NCBI RefSeq assembly: GCF_021729845.1
Contig: NZ_CP063398.1
Location: forward strand, 248,001 to 312,000
DNA length: 64,000 nt
Direction: 5' to 3'
Source of the DNA: Rhizobium sp. SL42
Lineage (GTDB): Bacteria; Pseudomonadota; Alphaproteobacteria; Rhizobiales; Rhizobiaceae
In this document: positions 12,701-19,182 of the stretch, piece by piece
How positions within the stretch are numbered: the first letter of the stretch is position 1
Layout: every line of letters begins with the position of its first letter
Translations under genes and position numbers: made by a program
Notes under the pieces: model-generated
The model's database searches: none
Told to the model about the DNA's origin: nothing
What the model saw: only the letters and a program-made list of their open reading frames with translations

Positions 12701-15700
12701 GAAGGCCGCCATCATCGATGACGAGGCGCTGTTCGGCGGAATTGCCGGTGGTCAAGGCGATGCGGCAGGTGCGATCAACAGCGTCGGCGGCAAGATCTCT
12801 ATCACCGCTGGTGCTGATGGGCTGAAGACCATTGCCGTGACCGGCGTCACCGCCAAGGACGAATCTGGCGCGAGCCAGACCTTGCAGGCGCTCTATCAGG
12901 GCAAGGCCTATGCCGTCACTTCGACCTGGACGGCCAGCGGCGCGGGTGGCGCCTATGTCGGCACCATTGCAACCGATGCGGGCCCGAAGACCGTCTACAC
13001 CCTGACGATGGCCTCCAATGGCAGCTACACCATGGTTCTGGTGCTGCCGCTGGTGCATGCCTTGGTCAACGACCCGCAGACTGCCGCGACCGAAACGAGC
13101 TATGAGGACAATCTAACGCTCAGCTTCGGCTACGACGTCACGGACAACGATGGCGATGTGGCATCGGCCGCGATCGTCATCCAGGTCGACGACGACAGCC
13201 CGAAGATCATCGACTCTGCCGGTTTGTCCATTGTGGAAGATGCATCGCTGTTTAGCGGCTCTGTCATCCAGCTAGACGAACTGGGCGCTGACGGCGGTAG
13301 CCTGACCTCGGTCATGGTGGGCGATGGCAATGGTACCCAGACCGTTGCCATTCCGACAGATGGTACTGCCGCAACCGTGGTCACCTCGTTCGGCACCTAT
13401 ACGTTCAAGGCCGACGGTAGCTGGACCTTCGATCCGAGCGCCCAGGCGAACAACGCTGCAGCCGCGGCGACATCCTTCAGCTACACGCTGACTGATGGCG
13501 ACGGCGACCAGGCAACCGGAACACAGCAGATCTCGATCACCGACGGCGCCAATCCGACAGGGCTTGGCAATACGATCACCTTCCTGCAGGTCGATGACTC
13601 GGGTCTGACAAGCAATGCGACGACGACCGACAGCGAGACGATCACCTTCGGGGCCGGCTCCGACGCCTTTGTCTCGGCAGCCTTCTCGACGGACCTCAGC
13701 CAGCTGAGCAATGCGCTGACCTGGAACCGCGTGTCCGACACGGAAATTACCGGCAAGATCGGTGGAATTCTGATCGCCACCCTGACGCTGGTGACGACGG
13801 ACCTCGCCGCACAAAACAAGGTCGAGGTGAAGCTGACGCTCAGCGACAACTACCCTCTGCACCCGACGCAGGGCGACGATCTTGCCCAGTTCGGCAAGAT
13901 CGACGTGATCGCAATGGATACGGATGGCGACACAGCCAGTGCCGTTGTCTCGGCTGAAGTATCCGACGATACGCCAAGCCTAAACTTTGCAACCGGCCTT
14001 AGCGAGATCAACGAAGGCGCCACGATCAACGGAAGCTATAATTTCCATCCCGGCGCCGATGGCGTCAACGAGCTGGAAGTCATCTTCAACGGCGTGTCGA
14101 AGTTCATCAATCTCGCCGACGTTGCAACCAATGGCTCGGTCGAGTTCACGACAAGCTCGGGAACACTGACAGTCAACGAAAACAAGACCTGGTCCTTTAC
14201 GGCGTCCGCGGTTTCGACCGACACGCCTGTCAGCATCAAGCTCAAGGCCGTCGATGGCGACAACGACACCCAGGAAACGACCTATAACTTCACGATCAAG
14301 AATGTCAGTGCGCCTCTGGCCATCAGCGGTGCGGTGACCGGCACGGTCGAGGAGGAACACGGCCTTGCGGGTGGTCGCGACGACACGGCAAGCCTGGCTG
14401 GCGGTGATCTCGATACCAGCGGCAATCTGAACCTGACAACCAATGTCTCGACTGGCTCCTACGGCGATCTGGTGACCGGCGGCAAGGATGGCGTTATCTC
14501 ATATACCTTCGAGCTGCCGGCCGACAAGGCAGTGTTCACATCGGCAAATCAGCCGCTGACGTCGGACGACAAGCCGGTCTATTTCGCCATCGAGGGCGGC
14601 AACCTGATCGGCTATGTCAACAGCGACGGCGGCAATTCGCCGTATGAAGCTGGCGACACCAAGATCTTCACCATGACCCTAGATCCGGCGACCGGCGCCT
14701 ATGTCTTCACGCTGAATGCGCCGATCGATCATCCGGTCAACTCGGCGGAAGACGCTATCACCATCAAGCTCGATGGCCTTGTGCGGGTGACGGATGCCGG
14801 TGGGCCGATCTCAGATACGTCCGTTGGGCTCGCCGCATCGGTCACCGTTATCGACGACGCGCCGGTTGCCGGCAACGACACCGCAAGTGTCATCGCCGTG
14901 CCACCTGCAAACTACAATGTCGCCTTCGTGCTCGACTTCAGCGGCAGCATCGACAATCCCGAACTGACCCAGATGCTCAACGGGGTGAAGGCTGCGGCAC
15001 AGCAGCTGTTCAACAGCACGACCGGCGACGTGAAGATCGAGCTGATTGCATTCGGCGACGATGCGACAGCTCGATCGGTGACAAGCTATGCCGAGCTGGT
15101 GAACGTTCTCAATGGCTGGTCTGCGGACCGACCGATCGATGACGACGACACTGATTTCACGGATGCGATCGAGGAAGTCCTGGCAGAATACTCGGCACTT
15201 CCAGGCTACAGCAACCAGGTCTTCTTCCTGAGCGACGGCAACCCGACGAAAAACCTGGGCTCCGGCAACAACGTTCTGAACTCCACGGTCGCCAACGAGT
15301 GGAACACCTTCGTTGACACAAACAACGTCAAGGTCACCGCGATCGGTGTCGGAGACGACATCTCGCAAAGCTCGCTCCAACAGATCGACGTCGACGGCAA
15401 TGTTAACGTCATCCAGCTGGCGAACTTCTCGGACATCGTCACCGCCCTGGTCAATCTCGTCAGCACACCGGCCGTCACCGGCAATGTCCTGACCGGTGGA
15501 AGCGCCGCATCGAACGATTTCTTCGGTGCTGATGGCGGCAAGATCGCCGCGGTCTCTAGCGGCAATGTCGCCGACCCGAGCGGCGTTGTGGGGGCCACGA
15601 TCGTGGGCACCTATGGCTCCCTCGTTCTGCAGGCGAACGGCTCCTATGCCTACACCCTCAACAGCACAAGTGCTGCCGTGCGCGAACTGAAGGGCAACGA

Positions 15701-18098
15701 GAGTGATGTCGATGTCTTCACCTACAAGGTCGAAGATGGCGACGGCGATGTTGCAACCGCGACCATCACCATCACCGTTCAGGGCACCAACGAGGCTCCC
15801 GCCGGTGTCGACGCGACTGTTGCAACCGAGGAAGACACGTCGATCATCCTGACGGCCGCCCAATTCGGCTTCACCGATATCGAAAATGATGGCCTGAGCG
15901 GGATCTTCATCAAGGCGCTGCCAGCGAATGGCGCTTTGACCTTGAACGGTTCGGCGGTTGCATTGAACGCCTTCGTCTCGACGGCAGATCTGGCGGCCGG
16001 CAAGCTGGTCTTTACGCCAGCGGCCAACGCAAGTGGATCCGGCTATGCTTCGATCCAGTTTGCGGTCAAGGACAATGGCGGCACTGCAAATGGTGGCCAG
16101 GATACCGATCAGACGCCGAATACGCTGACGATCAATGTCACGGCGGTGAATGATGCGCCGAGCGCTGTGATCAACAACCTTGCGTATTCCGCAACAGAGC
16201 AAAGCGCACTCGCACTGCATGGCCCGGGTCTCAGCGTCGGTGATATCGACGCTGGCACCAATCCAATGACGGTCACCCTGTCGGTGGGTTATGGCAAGTT
16301 GACAGTAACCCCCGGAAACAGCGGCGTTGTCGTATCGAACAACAATTCGTCTTCGGTGACGCTGACCGGCACATCCGCTCAGATCAATGCGCTGATGACG
16401 GGTGGGGGTTCAGGTGGAAGCAGCAAGACCATATACTATCTGGCCGACACAGACGCCCCTCCGTCCTCCACCACGCTCACGCTGACCGTCAATGATGGCG
16501 GCAATTCAGGCACCGGTGGCGCCAAAACTGCCAGTGATGTTGCCACGATCAATATTACGGCGGTCAACGATGATCCAACCGCAACGATCTCGCCCACAAC
16601 GTATAACGCGACAGAACAGACGACCCTCGTACTGCACGGCACGGGCCTCAGCGTATCTGATCCGGATGCGGGCCCGAACGATGTCACCGTCAAGTTGTCT
16701 GTGGGCACCGGAAAGTTGAATGTGGCGGCAGGTGACAGCGGCGTCGTTGTCACGAATAGCGGCACTTCGATCGTTACCCTCGTTGGCACAATCACCGAGA
16801 TCAACGCCCTGCTGACAGGCGGTGGTGCAAAGACCGTCACCTATATCGCCGACAGCGACACGCCTGCCTCCTCGACCACATTGACGCTTTCCGTCAATGA
16901 TGGCGGCAGCACGGGTAGCGGTGGAGCGGAAAGCGGCACCGATACGGCAACGATCAACATTGCGGCTGTCAATGATGCGCCCACTGCCGTGATCGCCCTG
17001 AGCAGCTACAATGCAACGGAACAAGTCGATCTCGCCCTGCAAGGCACTGGGCTAACGATCGGTGATATCGACGCAGCATCGGACGATGTCGTCGTCACCT
17101 TGGCGGTCGGTTTCGGCAAGCTGACAATTGATACTGGTGATAGCGACGTAAGTGTCGGCAGGAACGGAACGATGTCCGTGACCCTTACCGGCAGCATTGC
17201 GCAGATCAATGCGCTGTTGGCGGGTGGAGGCTCGGGATGGCGGGAGAAGACCATAACCTACCAAGCCGACAGTGACACGCCTCCGGGATCGACCGTTCTC
17301 ACGATGGTTGTGAATGACGGCGCAAACAATGGCACTGGCGGTGCACTCACAGCAACAGACACGGCAACGATCAATATCGCCGCCGTCAACGATGCGACTT
17401 CCTACATAGCAGACCATGTTTATACCAACGCAGCGTCGGGAGGTAATTCATCCATTCCGGAATGGGCTCTGCTGTTCAATGATGACAAGGATAACTTGTT
17501 GGATTTGACCCAGGTAAAGAATGCCAGCGGATTCGATAGCATTGCGCTCTCGGGTAGCAATATCCTGATTAATGACAACAATACCGAAGGCGGCACCTTC
17601 GAGTACCGTGTTGGGTCAACAGATGTTTCTGTGAATCTCTATCGTGATAGCAACGATATGGATGGCTCAAACGGCAATGACATCATCATCGATGTCCTCG
17701 GTGGCAATACCGATCTCGATGGCAATGGTGGCAACGACATTCTCATCGGTAACAGCGGCATCGACACCATGACCGGCGGCTCAGGCGCCGACGTATTCGT
17801 AATCGGTGCAGACAGCGTCAATGTCGGGATCCACGACATCATTACCGACTATGACATGGCCCAAGGCGATGTCATCGATCTGTCGGAGATCCTCTCCGGC
17901 CTGGCTTCGAACACGGCTTTGGAAAGCGGCTATGTCAAGCTTGTGCAGAATGGCGGCAATGCCGAACTGCAGGTCGACACCGACGGTGCCGGGGCGGCCA
18001 AGTCGTTCGAAACGGTTGCTGTGTTGAACAGCTTCAACGTGACGAGCGAACATGTCCGGATCCTGTTCAATGATCACAAGACCGCAGACGATGTTTGA
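774..18098 (+). CDS. Giant type I-secreted RTX/LapA-like adhesin (5,774 aa)
   Basis: This predicted surface adhesin is one unbroken frame of 17.3 kb. The ATG has AGGAGG eight bases upstream. Residues 1-150 form a retention-module-like N-terminus (VFVDPATG, NVPTFLIG) colinear with that of the second adhesin; it holds V-A-A-G at 136-139, a LapG-type di-alanine candidate. Acidic T1SS-143/DUF5801-type repeats follow, each ending near F-x-DDGP. Residues 690-3531 are a 1,421-codon block duplicated in tandem. Jelly-roll (DUF642-like) modules open each block, and another lies near 3819-3980. A von Willebrand A domain (about 4713-4895) keeps its MIDAS motif (DFSGS, D4721). Three repeats of about 138 residues follow (about 5125-5540), then a few RTX nonapeptides and a C-terminal type I secretion domain. 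It is low in Cys and has no Sec signal. No exporter is adjacent; the exporter at 53-58 kb is the likely partner. Confidence 0.9.
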   Translation: MVERDVNFSDAQNDVVEFGADQQPTAVTPVEIAQATNDPVFVDPATGQDIQQPTPSAQTIGATVIQVAADNRAILPEGASIENIVVEGDNLVLVQPDGTRIIIEGASLNVPTFLIGQVEVPSQVLIAALQANGINVAAGPDGTVSVVSAGSSGGDLSDGEGNIGEAGPVIDLLGDTDFGFDAPTLEALADAGNVDPELEDFLAGGISEEDLSTGLKEPDDGSDSSTITGTFAGTDFENTALTYTFGLPTTELSSGGISLVWTFGADGALEGRAGEDGPVIIRAEISGSTYTITLLGPIDHPDTAQEDSIDLQIPVTVTDVDNGTDTAIMTVRIEDDSPEAGANNNVQLDDDAIQSEQTEGEGSDEPVLLRSQLVSVSFAGNPGGEGDDADSVNASGILAHNYGADGAGSLLLTVEGIVLPAGFTATVSEDGLVLTILQGDVPVLEVALQDSTSGAYVVRQLNPIDHPSTNSGSEDPGNDDLPQFELLAVDKTQTAFEDNLFFDLKYVVTDGDGDTAVGSFSIDVDDDTPVVGESSLIQLDDDALESGNGDFAVGDQQETEGAPQVEGVLAHSYGADGAGSILLTGVAGATFGAPDSEAGEGAFFYSVSDDGLTVIVTQIQSGEPVDVLELTLSDSTNGSYTLTQLNAVRHPDGTTEDNVGFSFQYTVTDGDGDSVNGALEVDVDDDGPVLDVSAPQAVGNGLFLEGFTPNNNAWGTGSGVAAGTTAGAWTVGASPVGGASQIQLEKVGDGYRGADSVGNNTMVDMEASPGNLQISQSVSGLAANETYELTFEIGKASDASEGSAKLEVFWNGVSVGVFDPASGALQTISIVVTAANGSNEVTFREIGAAGDNTGTYLSNISLSDAIIIDETAGIDAGSDELSGAESLFAGVNAGIDADMPEAQYAQGTGSVVTVDVDFGADGAAAGGGLAYAFTLSADGIDSGLKTTDGQSIHLYKNADGLVIGVYDADNNGVSSTDPVAFALHIDGSGVVTVAQYVSLFNPDATSADDAVYLTPGILSATVTATDADNDSVTKSADISGRIRFEDDGPIVTLNVGDETAITLTTQDAETIGELSDTAVSTANFGSVFTSAITYGADGMASSSTVYALSLTGADGADSGLDSKGLQVNLFEIGGVIYGSTTSSEAQAISTAVFSLTVDGNGVVTLTQFQSIDHPLPGAGSSYDEQLASLANNLVSLTATVSATDKDGDTDVKTASIDLGGNIHFADDGPRLTGTKISTIVNEDDIDTSWSDGSSPHGANQPDSDNDGDNSHTEAASGPNDPAIVTGSLATLVQGADTPFTYGFTANALTYLQGLGLSTNEMVNGQNTALALTYEQSTSGSWVIIKGIEPDAPGNGSTNSSNIVFELRINSTTGAYEFRLFDELYHQAPESGADENTALISGAETIDAIVFGQIIQVTDSDGDSVTLGDSFEIQVIDDIPVAKLETRPGEYVTIDESNGNQADDINSSQLPSEVRNLFRALEQSNATGDDPHSDGVSGLSGKPVIGYAYSDEHIVTNLGSGVGADAPADAYRLTLEVTDGTPSGLSTTEGAAILLYKVGDLVVGRVGGPSGTVAFAIAIDQNGHAAIAQYLSIKHDDAGDFNESNDNGSGATDAAPDNDPNPVQETIASGAIKAVLTITDSDGDTVRSQEVDISHQIRFLDDGPSVDVGSVWNADLSTVVLDETTPGGNPNDNTGTSTWTAATNINAAQAIGVQSTTASGPGNGTSVAELFSVSVAQGADGAVVAKAFSFDLRDASGNLVSNGSSVGVETTLRVSDVLGSAFDNLSAAGQTIWLYKVSDTLIIGRIGANTADTSDDFIALKIELTGSTTDPQFVVSQYLPISHANSNDDDDSASLNLRDNDASLSVKLTVTATDGDGDVATDSQTIKLIDRNETVIRIEDDAPTVDVTANANAATQLVAELDETQGADRYNGAEVEDANGNANTDDAGPGLAQVTTSIAGGLASLFTVSGSYGTDGPGTTTGTLSFVTSSWSNNGYATNLQATDGGNIRLFVSGSTITGRDMQNNTVFKIEIIGSGASAQLQTTLFEAIKHSDGNLFDAETVLKVIGNVTIGLEYDVERTDSDGDDDDDSATITLISANNSVISFDDDGPKLDVSAPQAVSNGLFFDGFTPNNNAWGTGSGVVVGTTAGAWTVGASSVGGATQIQLEKVGDGYRGADSPTNNAMVDLEASPGNLQITQAVTGLASGETYELTFEIGKANDGSAGTAKLEVLWNGVSVGTFDPQSGLMQTISVVVTAADGNNSVTFREIGTTGDNTGTYLSNISLSDAIIIDETASLDGGSDEVDNVASLFASVNAGIDPDMTAQYAQGSGSIVNVNVDFGADGAATGGGLAYALTLSANGVASGLKTTEGKDIYLFKDAAGRIIGVYDENNDGVQASDKAAFAVHINGSGVVTIAQYISLYNPNPNNADDAVHLNPGILSASVTATDGDGDNITKSADISGRIRFEDDGPIVTLTVGSEATVLLTTQDAQTIGNLSDTSTSAADFGGAFISTVNLGSDGGTSVKTFALSLKVAEGTDSGLDSNGKQVNLFEVNGVIYGSTTSVEGEAIAKAVFSLSVNGSGVVTLTQMETIDHAQPGSNAGFDTQFATLADNLVSLTATVTATDKDGDTDSKTASIDLGGNVRFADDGPSLTGSKISVQVNEDDIDTNWSEGTSPHGQGNNDPENDGDNSYTENASGSADGAIVKGSLAGLVTSGADDPATFHFTSNAIAYLQALNLTSNQPVNGQPAALPLTYVQTSTNGWLIITASEADAATPGDTANPVFEIRINTTSGAYEFRLFDELYHKAPANGADENTQLRSGEAVIEAIRFGDIIEAKDSDGDTVNLGSSFEIKIIDDVPEAVLSVDRFEYVIHDETAAIQTAGDADDKLGSELSAEVRQLFASIENTNPRVTGDDPHASGTSSISNAPVNGYAYSADNIVSTAGSDVGADASAAVFKLSLTITEGALSGLKTTEGTDIRLYTLGDVVVGRVGGATGVVAFAIAVDQNGHIALAQYLSIKHDDQGDNNENNDNGYGSGDAYPNDSPNPQQETLLANSVKVTLTITDSDGDTDTATVDVSQQIRFLDDGPTVTVNDVDNVSLSLIRLDETTPGDLPNDNTPNTEWVPATNLAQAVAIGSMATPTVAAGTSVSELFAVDASTGVDGGTITSAFSFVLKGSYGQTLDSGSTTGVETNLKVANTVGSPWYNANGLSDPGQTIWLYKISDTVLVGKIGHDTNTTSDDYIVLKIELTGSASTTQLVVTQYLPIAHPDGSNPDDARSLTLADNDAGLSINLTVSATDGDGDTASDSETIEIIDHNSTVVTFEDDGPQITVVANSNAAASLATELDETVGADRYNGSETETGSNTNTDDASGALAQVTTSVTGGLASLFNVTTDFGTDGAGSVTGSFSLTTTGGNGPFATNLSATNGGAITLSIESGVLVGRDAANDLVFKIEIVGSGASAQMKTTLYEAINHGADGNQFDATAVLRLATQNTSIGLTYTATIKDADGDSKTSSATLTLIDTSTSQFAFDDDGPIATNDLAQTSIEGGAQIGGNVLTNDQAGSDLGTLTSVTIGNQAYAIAASGTTPVNTAYGTYSFNSDGSWTFQAASNLNNAQAVDASFTYTLTDGDGDTATAVQSISVEDGALPTTSNGANNPLALTVDEEGLGTAGATGTASATDVEYSAGTVGFTAGSDNLVSYAFGSTAGITVDVDGVGSADIVWTANGAYQLIGSINGAPAIMVTLTTPASAIAAGASGTASVNVELTDNFPHANADGENKVTLTGITVVATDTDGDTATASVTVTVVDDVPTTTGSDAQGAELIVNGGFEINPGVTAGNFTTTTGVTGWSSANAVPFELQNGNVGGLTAHSGDIKVELDSDPNTGNSNATIQQTVSGLEAGKTYELTFWYSERPDGNNTSGVKVYFDGNPVYQIDPQSAEPGWQKITISVTATGSSAVLAFEGTGASDTLGAYIDDVSLKAAIIDDEALFGGIAGGQGDAAGAINSVGGKISITAGADGLKTIAVTGVTAKDESGASQTLQALYQGKAYAVTSTWTASGAGGAYVGTIATDAGPKTVYTLTMASNGSYTMVLVLPLVHALVNDPQTAATETSYEDNLTLSFGYDVTDNDGDVASAAIVIQVDDDSPKIIDSAGLSIVEDASLFSGSVIQLDELGADGGSLTSVMVGDGNGTQTVAIPTDGTAATVVTSFGTYTFKADGSWTFDPSAQANNAAAAATSFSYTLTDGDGDQATGTQQISITDGANPTGLGNTITFLQVDDSGLTSNATTTDSETITFGAGSDAFVSAAFSTDLSQLSNALTWNRVSDTEITGKIGGILIATLTLVTTDLAAQNKVEVKLTLSDNYPLHPTQGDDLAQFGKIDVIAMDTDGDTASAVVSAEVSDDTPSLNFATGLSEINEGATINGSYNFHPGADGVNELEVIFNGVSKFINLADVATNGSVEFTTSSGTLTVNENKTWSFTASAVSTDTPVSIKLKAVDGDNDTQETTYNFTIKNVSAPLAISGAVTGTVEEEHGLAGGRDDTASLAGGDLDTSGNLNLTTNVSTGSYGDLVTGGKDGVISYTFELPADKAVFTSANQPLTSDDKPVYFAIEGGNLIGYVNSDGGNSPYEAGDTKIFTMTLDPATGAYVFTLNAPIDHPVNSAEDAITIKLDGLVRVTDAGGPISDTSVGLAASVTVIDDAPVAGNDTASVIAVPPANYNVAFVLDFSGSIDNPELTQMLNGVKAAAQQLFNSTTGDVKIELIAFGDDATARSVTSYAELVNVLNGWSADRPIDDDDTDFTDAIEEVLAEYSALPGYSNQVFFLSDGNPTKNLGSGNNVLNSTVANEWNTFVDTNNVKVTAIGVGDDISQSSLQQIDVDGNVNVIQLANFSDIVTALVNLVSTPAVTGNVLTGGSAASNDFFGADGGKIAAVSSGNVADPSGVVGATIVGTYGSLVLQANGSYAYTLNSTSAAVRELKGNESDVDVFTYKVEDGDGDVATATITITVQGTNEAPAGVDATVATEEDTSIILTAAQFGFTDIENDGLSGIFIKALPANGALTLNGSAVALNAFVSTADLAAGKLVFTPAANASGSGYASIQFAVKDNGGTANGGQDTDQTPNTLTINVTAVNDAPSAVINNLAYSATEQSALALHGPGLSVGDIDAGTNPMTVTLSVGYGKLTVTPGNSGVVVSNNNSSSVTLTGTSAQINALMTGGGSGGSSKTIYYLADTDAPPSSTTLTLTVNDGGNSGTGGAKTASDVATINITAVNDDPTATISPTTYNATEQTTLVLHGTGLSVSDPDAGPNDVTVKLSVGTGKLNVAAGDSGVVVTNSGTSIVTLVGTITEINALLTGGGAKTVTYIADSDTPASSTTLTLSVNDGGSTGSGGAESGTDTATINIAAVNDAPTAVIALSSYNATEQVDLALQGTGLTIGDIDAASDDVVVTLAVGFGKLTIDTGDSDVSVGRNGTMSVTLTGSIAQINALLAGGGSGWREKTITYQADSDTPPGSTVLTMVVNDGANNGTGGALTATDTATINIAAVNDATSYIADHVYTNAASGGNSSIPEWALLFNDDKDNLLDLTQVKNASGFDSIALSGSNILINDNNTEGGTFEYRVGSTDVSVNLYRDSNDMDGSNGNDIIIDVLGGNTDLDGNGGNDILIGNSGIDTMTGGSGADVFVIGADSVNVGIHDIITDYDMAQGDVIDLSEILSGLASNTALESGYVKLVQNGGNAELQVDTDGAGAAKSFETVAVLNSFNVTSEHVRILFNDHKTADDV
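2841..7103 (+). repeat. Adhesin super-repeat, copy A (1,421 codons)
   Basis: This is the first copy of a very long in-frame duplication inside the giant adhesin. It begins at LDVSAPQAV with a jelly-roll-like module (NGLF, GFTPNNNAWG, GDGYRGADS), followed by several T1SS-143-type domains ending in FEDDGP, FADDGP, FLDDGP and IEDDAP. The same modules recur in the same order in copy B, exactly 4,263 bases downstream. The copies clearly differ by many substitutions, so the duplication is not recent. Confidence 0.85.
7104..11366 (+). repeat. Adhesin super-repeat, copy B (1,421 codons)
   Basis: This second copy of the block begins at LDVSAPQAV, 4,263 bases after copy A, with the same order of modules (jelly-roll, then domains ending FEDDGP, FADDGP, FLDDGP, FEDDGP, FDDDGP). 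The right-hand boundary is approximate; after it the protein changes to VCBS-like repeats (SYGT/SFGTYTF, SWTF). Confidence 0.8.
16150..17395 (+). repeat. Three tandem ~138-residue repeats in the adhesin
   Basis: Three consecutive modules start at VNDAPSAV, VNDDPTAT and VNDAPTAV, and a fourth border (VNDATSY) follows. Each carries YxATEQ, LxxHGxGLSV-like, VTLTGxxxQINALL and SSTTLTLxVNDGG segments. Spacings are about 417, 405 and 420 bases. They lie between the cadherin/VCBS-like module and the C-terminal RTX region. Confidence 0.75.
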
Positions 18099-18120
18099 TC
18101 GGCTATTGCCTTAAGACCTC

Positions 18121-18147
18121 GAAAAGCCCCGGTTTCCGGGGCTTTTC
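18121..18147 (+). terminator. Rho-independent terminator of the giant adhesin gene
   Basis: GAAAAGCCCCGG (18121-18132), a TTT loop and CCGGGGCTTTTC (18136-18147) form a perfect 12-bp stem. It is followed by a T-rich tract and starts 22 bases after the adhesin stop codon. Confidence 0.93.
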
Positions 18148-18250
18148 TTTTTGCTCCGCCGGACGAGCGGCAGCATATCGCGCCTGTGTTGGCCCATTCT
18201 CCACCGCAATCTGTGCCCATCCCATCATCGGAATCGGTTGACTTGGCTTA

Positions 18251-18495
18251 GCCGGGCGGCGGGCGCTGATTACCGGCTCGTCGCAAGGGGTCGCGGCATT
18301 TCGCTTGCAAAGGGGTTGATGGTCGTGACTTCGGCAAACTGCAGACAGCAGCGCAGGAGATCGGTGGCAATACCCGTATCCTTGCCTTCGCTGTCACCGA
18401 CCATGCGGGTACGCGCAGCCATCGACCGTTTCGAAGTGGAAATCGGGGCGCTCGACATCCTGGTCAACAATGCCGGGATGACGATTTCGCTTTAG
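18251..18495 (+). pseudogene. Decayed N-terminal remnant of a short-chain dehydrogenase/reductase
   Basis: Fragments of one SDR protein are spread over several frames. AGRRALITGSSQG (18251-18289) is the start of the Rossmann fold with the G-x-x-x-G-x-G region. RGISLAKGL follows after a frame change, then a stretch reading LQTAAQEIGGNTRILAF, and then RAAIDRFEVEIGALDILVNNAG (about 18414-18480), the NNAG strand, ended by TAG at 18493-18495. At least two frameshifts are needed, and the catalytic Ser-Tyr-Lys half is absent. The style resembles gluconate 5-dehydrogenase-like SDRs, but that is only a guess. It lies next to a GntR regulator gene. Confidence 0.7.
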
Positions 18496-18519
18496 CCACG
18501 GCTCGATACAAAGCCAGGT

Positions 18520-19182
18520 TCAGCCGGTCGCATCAATCCGTGAAAAGGCCGCGAGAACCGTGCGTTCCGACTGCAGGAGATAGGACTCCAGCGCCGCTGC
18601 GGCCTCCTGCGTTTGGCCGGCCGCGAGCCTGTCGAGGATCGCAGCGTTGAGATCGACATAAGGCGCGTGCAGGAGTTCGGGATCATCCAGCAGGCCGAAA
18701 CTCAGGCGAAGCTCAGCCGCGATCTGGGCATAGAACACATTGAGCCGCTGGCTATCGGCCAGATCGACAATCGCTGCGTGAAAAACCATGTTCTGGCTTC
18801 CAACGGTCAGCCAGTCCTTTGCATCGCGCGCGACGCGGGCATGCGCGACGGCATCTTGCATCCGGGCAACCGCCGGATGGTTGGGATAGGCATTGGCGAT
18901 CGCCCGGCATTCGATCGTTCGGCGCACCCGGTAGATGTCGATGATCGACGCCATGCTGGGAGTTGCGACAAAGACGCCGCGATTGGGTTCGTGGCGGAGC
19001 AGCCCTTCTTTGGTCAGCAGCCGGAAGGCCTCGCGCAACGAGTTGCGCGACACATCGAGATCGGCGCTGAGTGCCGCCTCCGACAGGCGCTGGCCGGGCT
19101 TCAATTCACCGGCGATCAGCTTGTCGCGGATCTGTTCCGCCAGCCTTGGCGCAAGCGCCGATGTCGTGTCCTGCTCAGCCAT
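18520..19182 (-). CDS. GntR family regulator (FadR/FCD subfamily)
   Basis: The 220-residue protein starts at MAEQDTT; the ATG at 19182 is preceded by AAGGGA, while the longer upstream frame has no ribosome site. Residues 10-75 form a winged helix-turn-helix (LKPGQRLSEAALS, VSRNSLREAFRLLTKEGLL). The remainder is the all-helical FCD effector domain (R-x-x-IE, FH-x-A-I-V). FadR-type GntR proteins usually repress a neighbouring catabolic operon until a small acid binds the FCD pocket. It is divergent from the 5-oxoproline operon, with a 31-bp dyad in the shared intergenic region, so it probably controls that operon and itself. In Bacillus the equivalent operon has an IclR regulator (KipR), so the regulator class has been swapped. 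Confidence 0.87.
   Translation of the reverse strand: MAEQDTTSALAPRLAEQIRDKLIAGELKPGQRLSEAALSADLDVSRNSLREAFRLLTKEGLLRHEPNRGVFVATPSMASIIDIYRVRRTIECRAIANAYPNHPAVARMQDAVAHARVARDAKDWLTVGSQNMVFHAAIVDLADSQRLNVFYAQIAAELRLSFGLLDDPELLHAPYVDLNAAILDRLAAGQTQEAAAALESYLLQSERTVLAAFSRIDATG

Noticed and set aside
2841..17395. Regular repeats that might be taken for a CRISPR array or phage-like array
   Set aside because: The periods are long and in frame (hundreds to thousands of bases), the units are coding, and no short identical repeats with unique spacers or cas genes are present.
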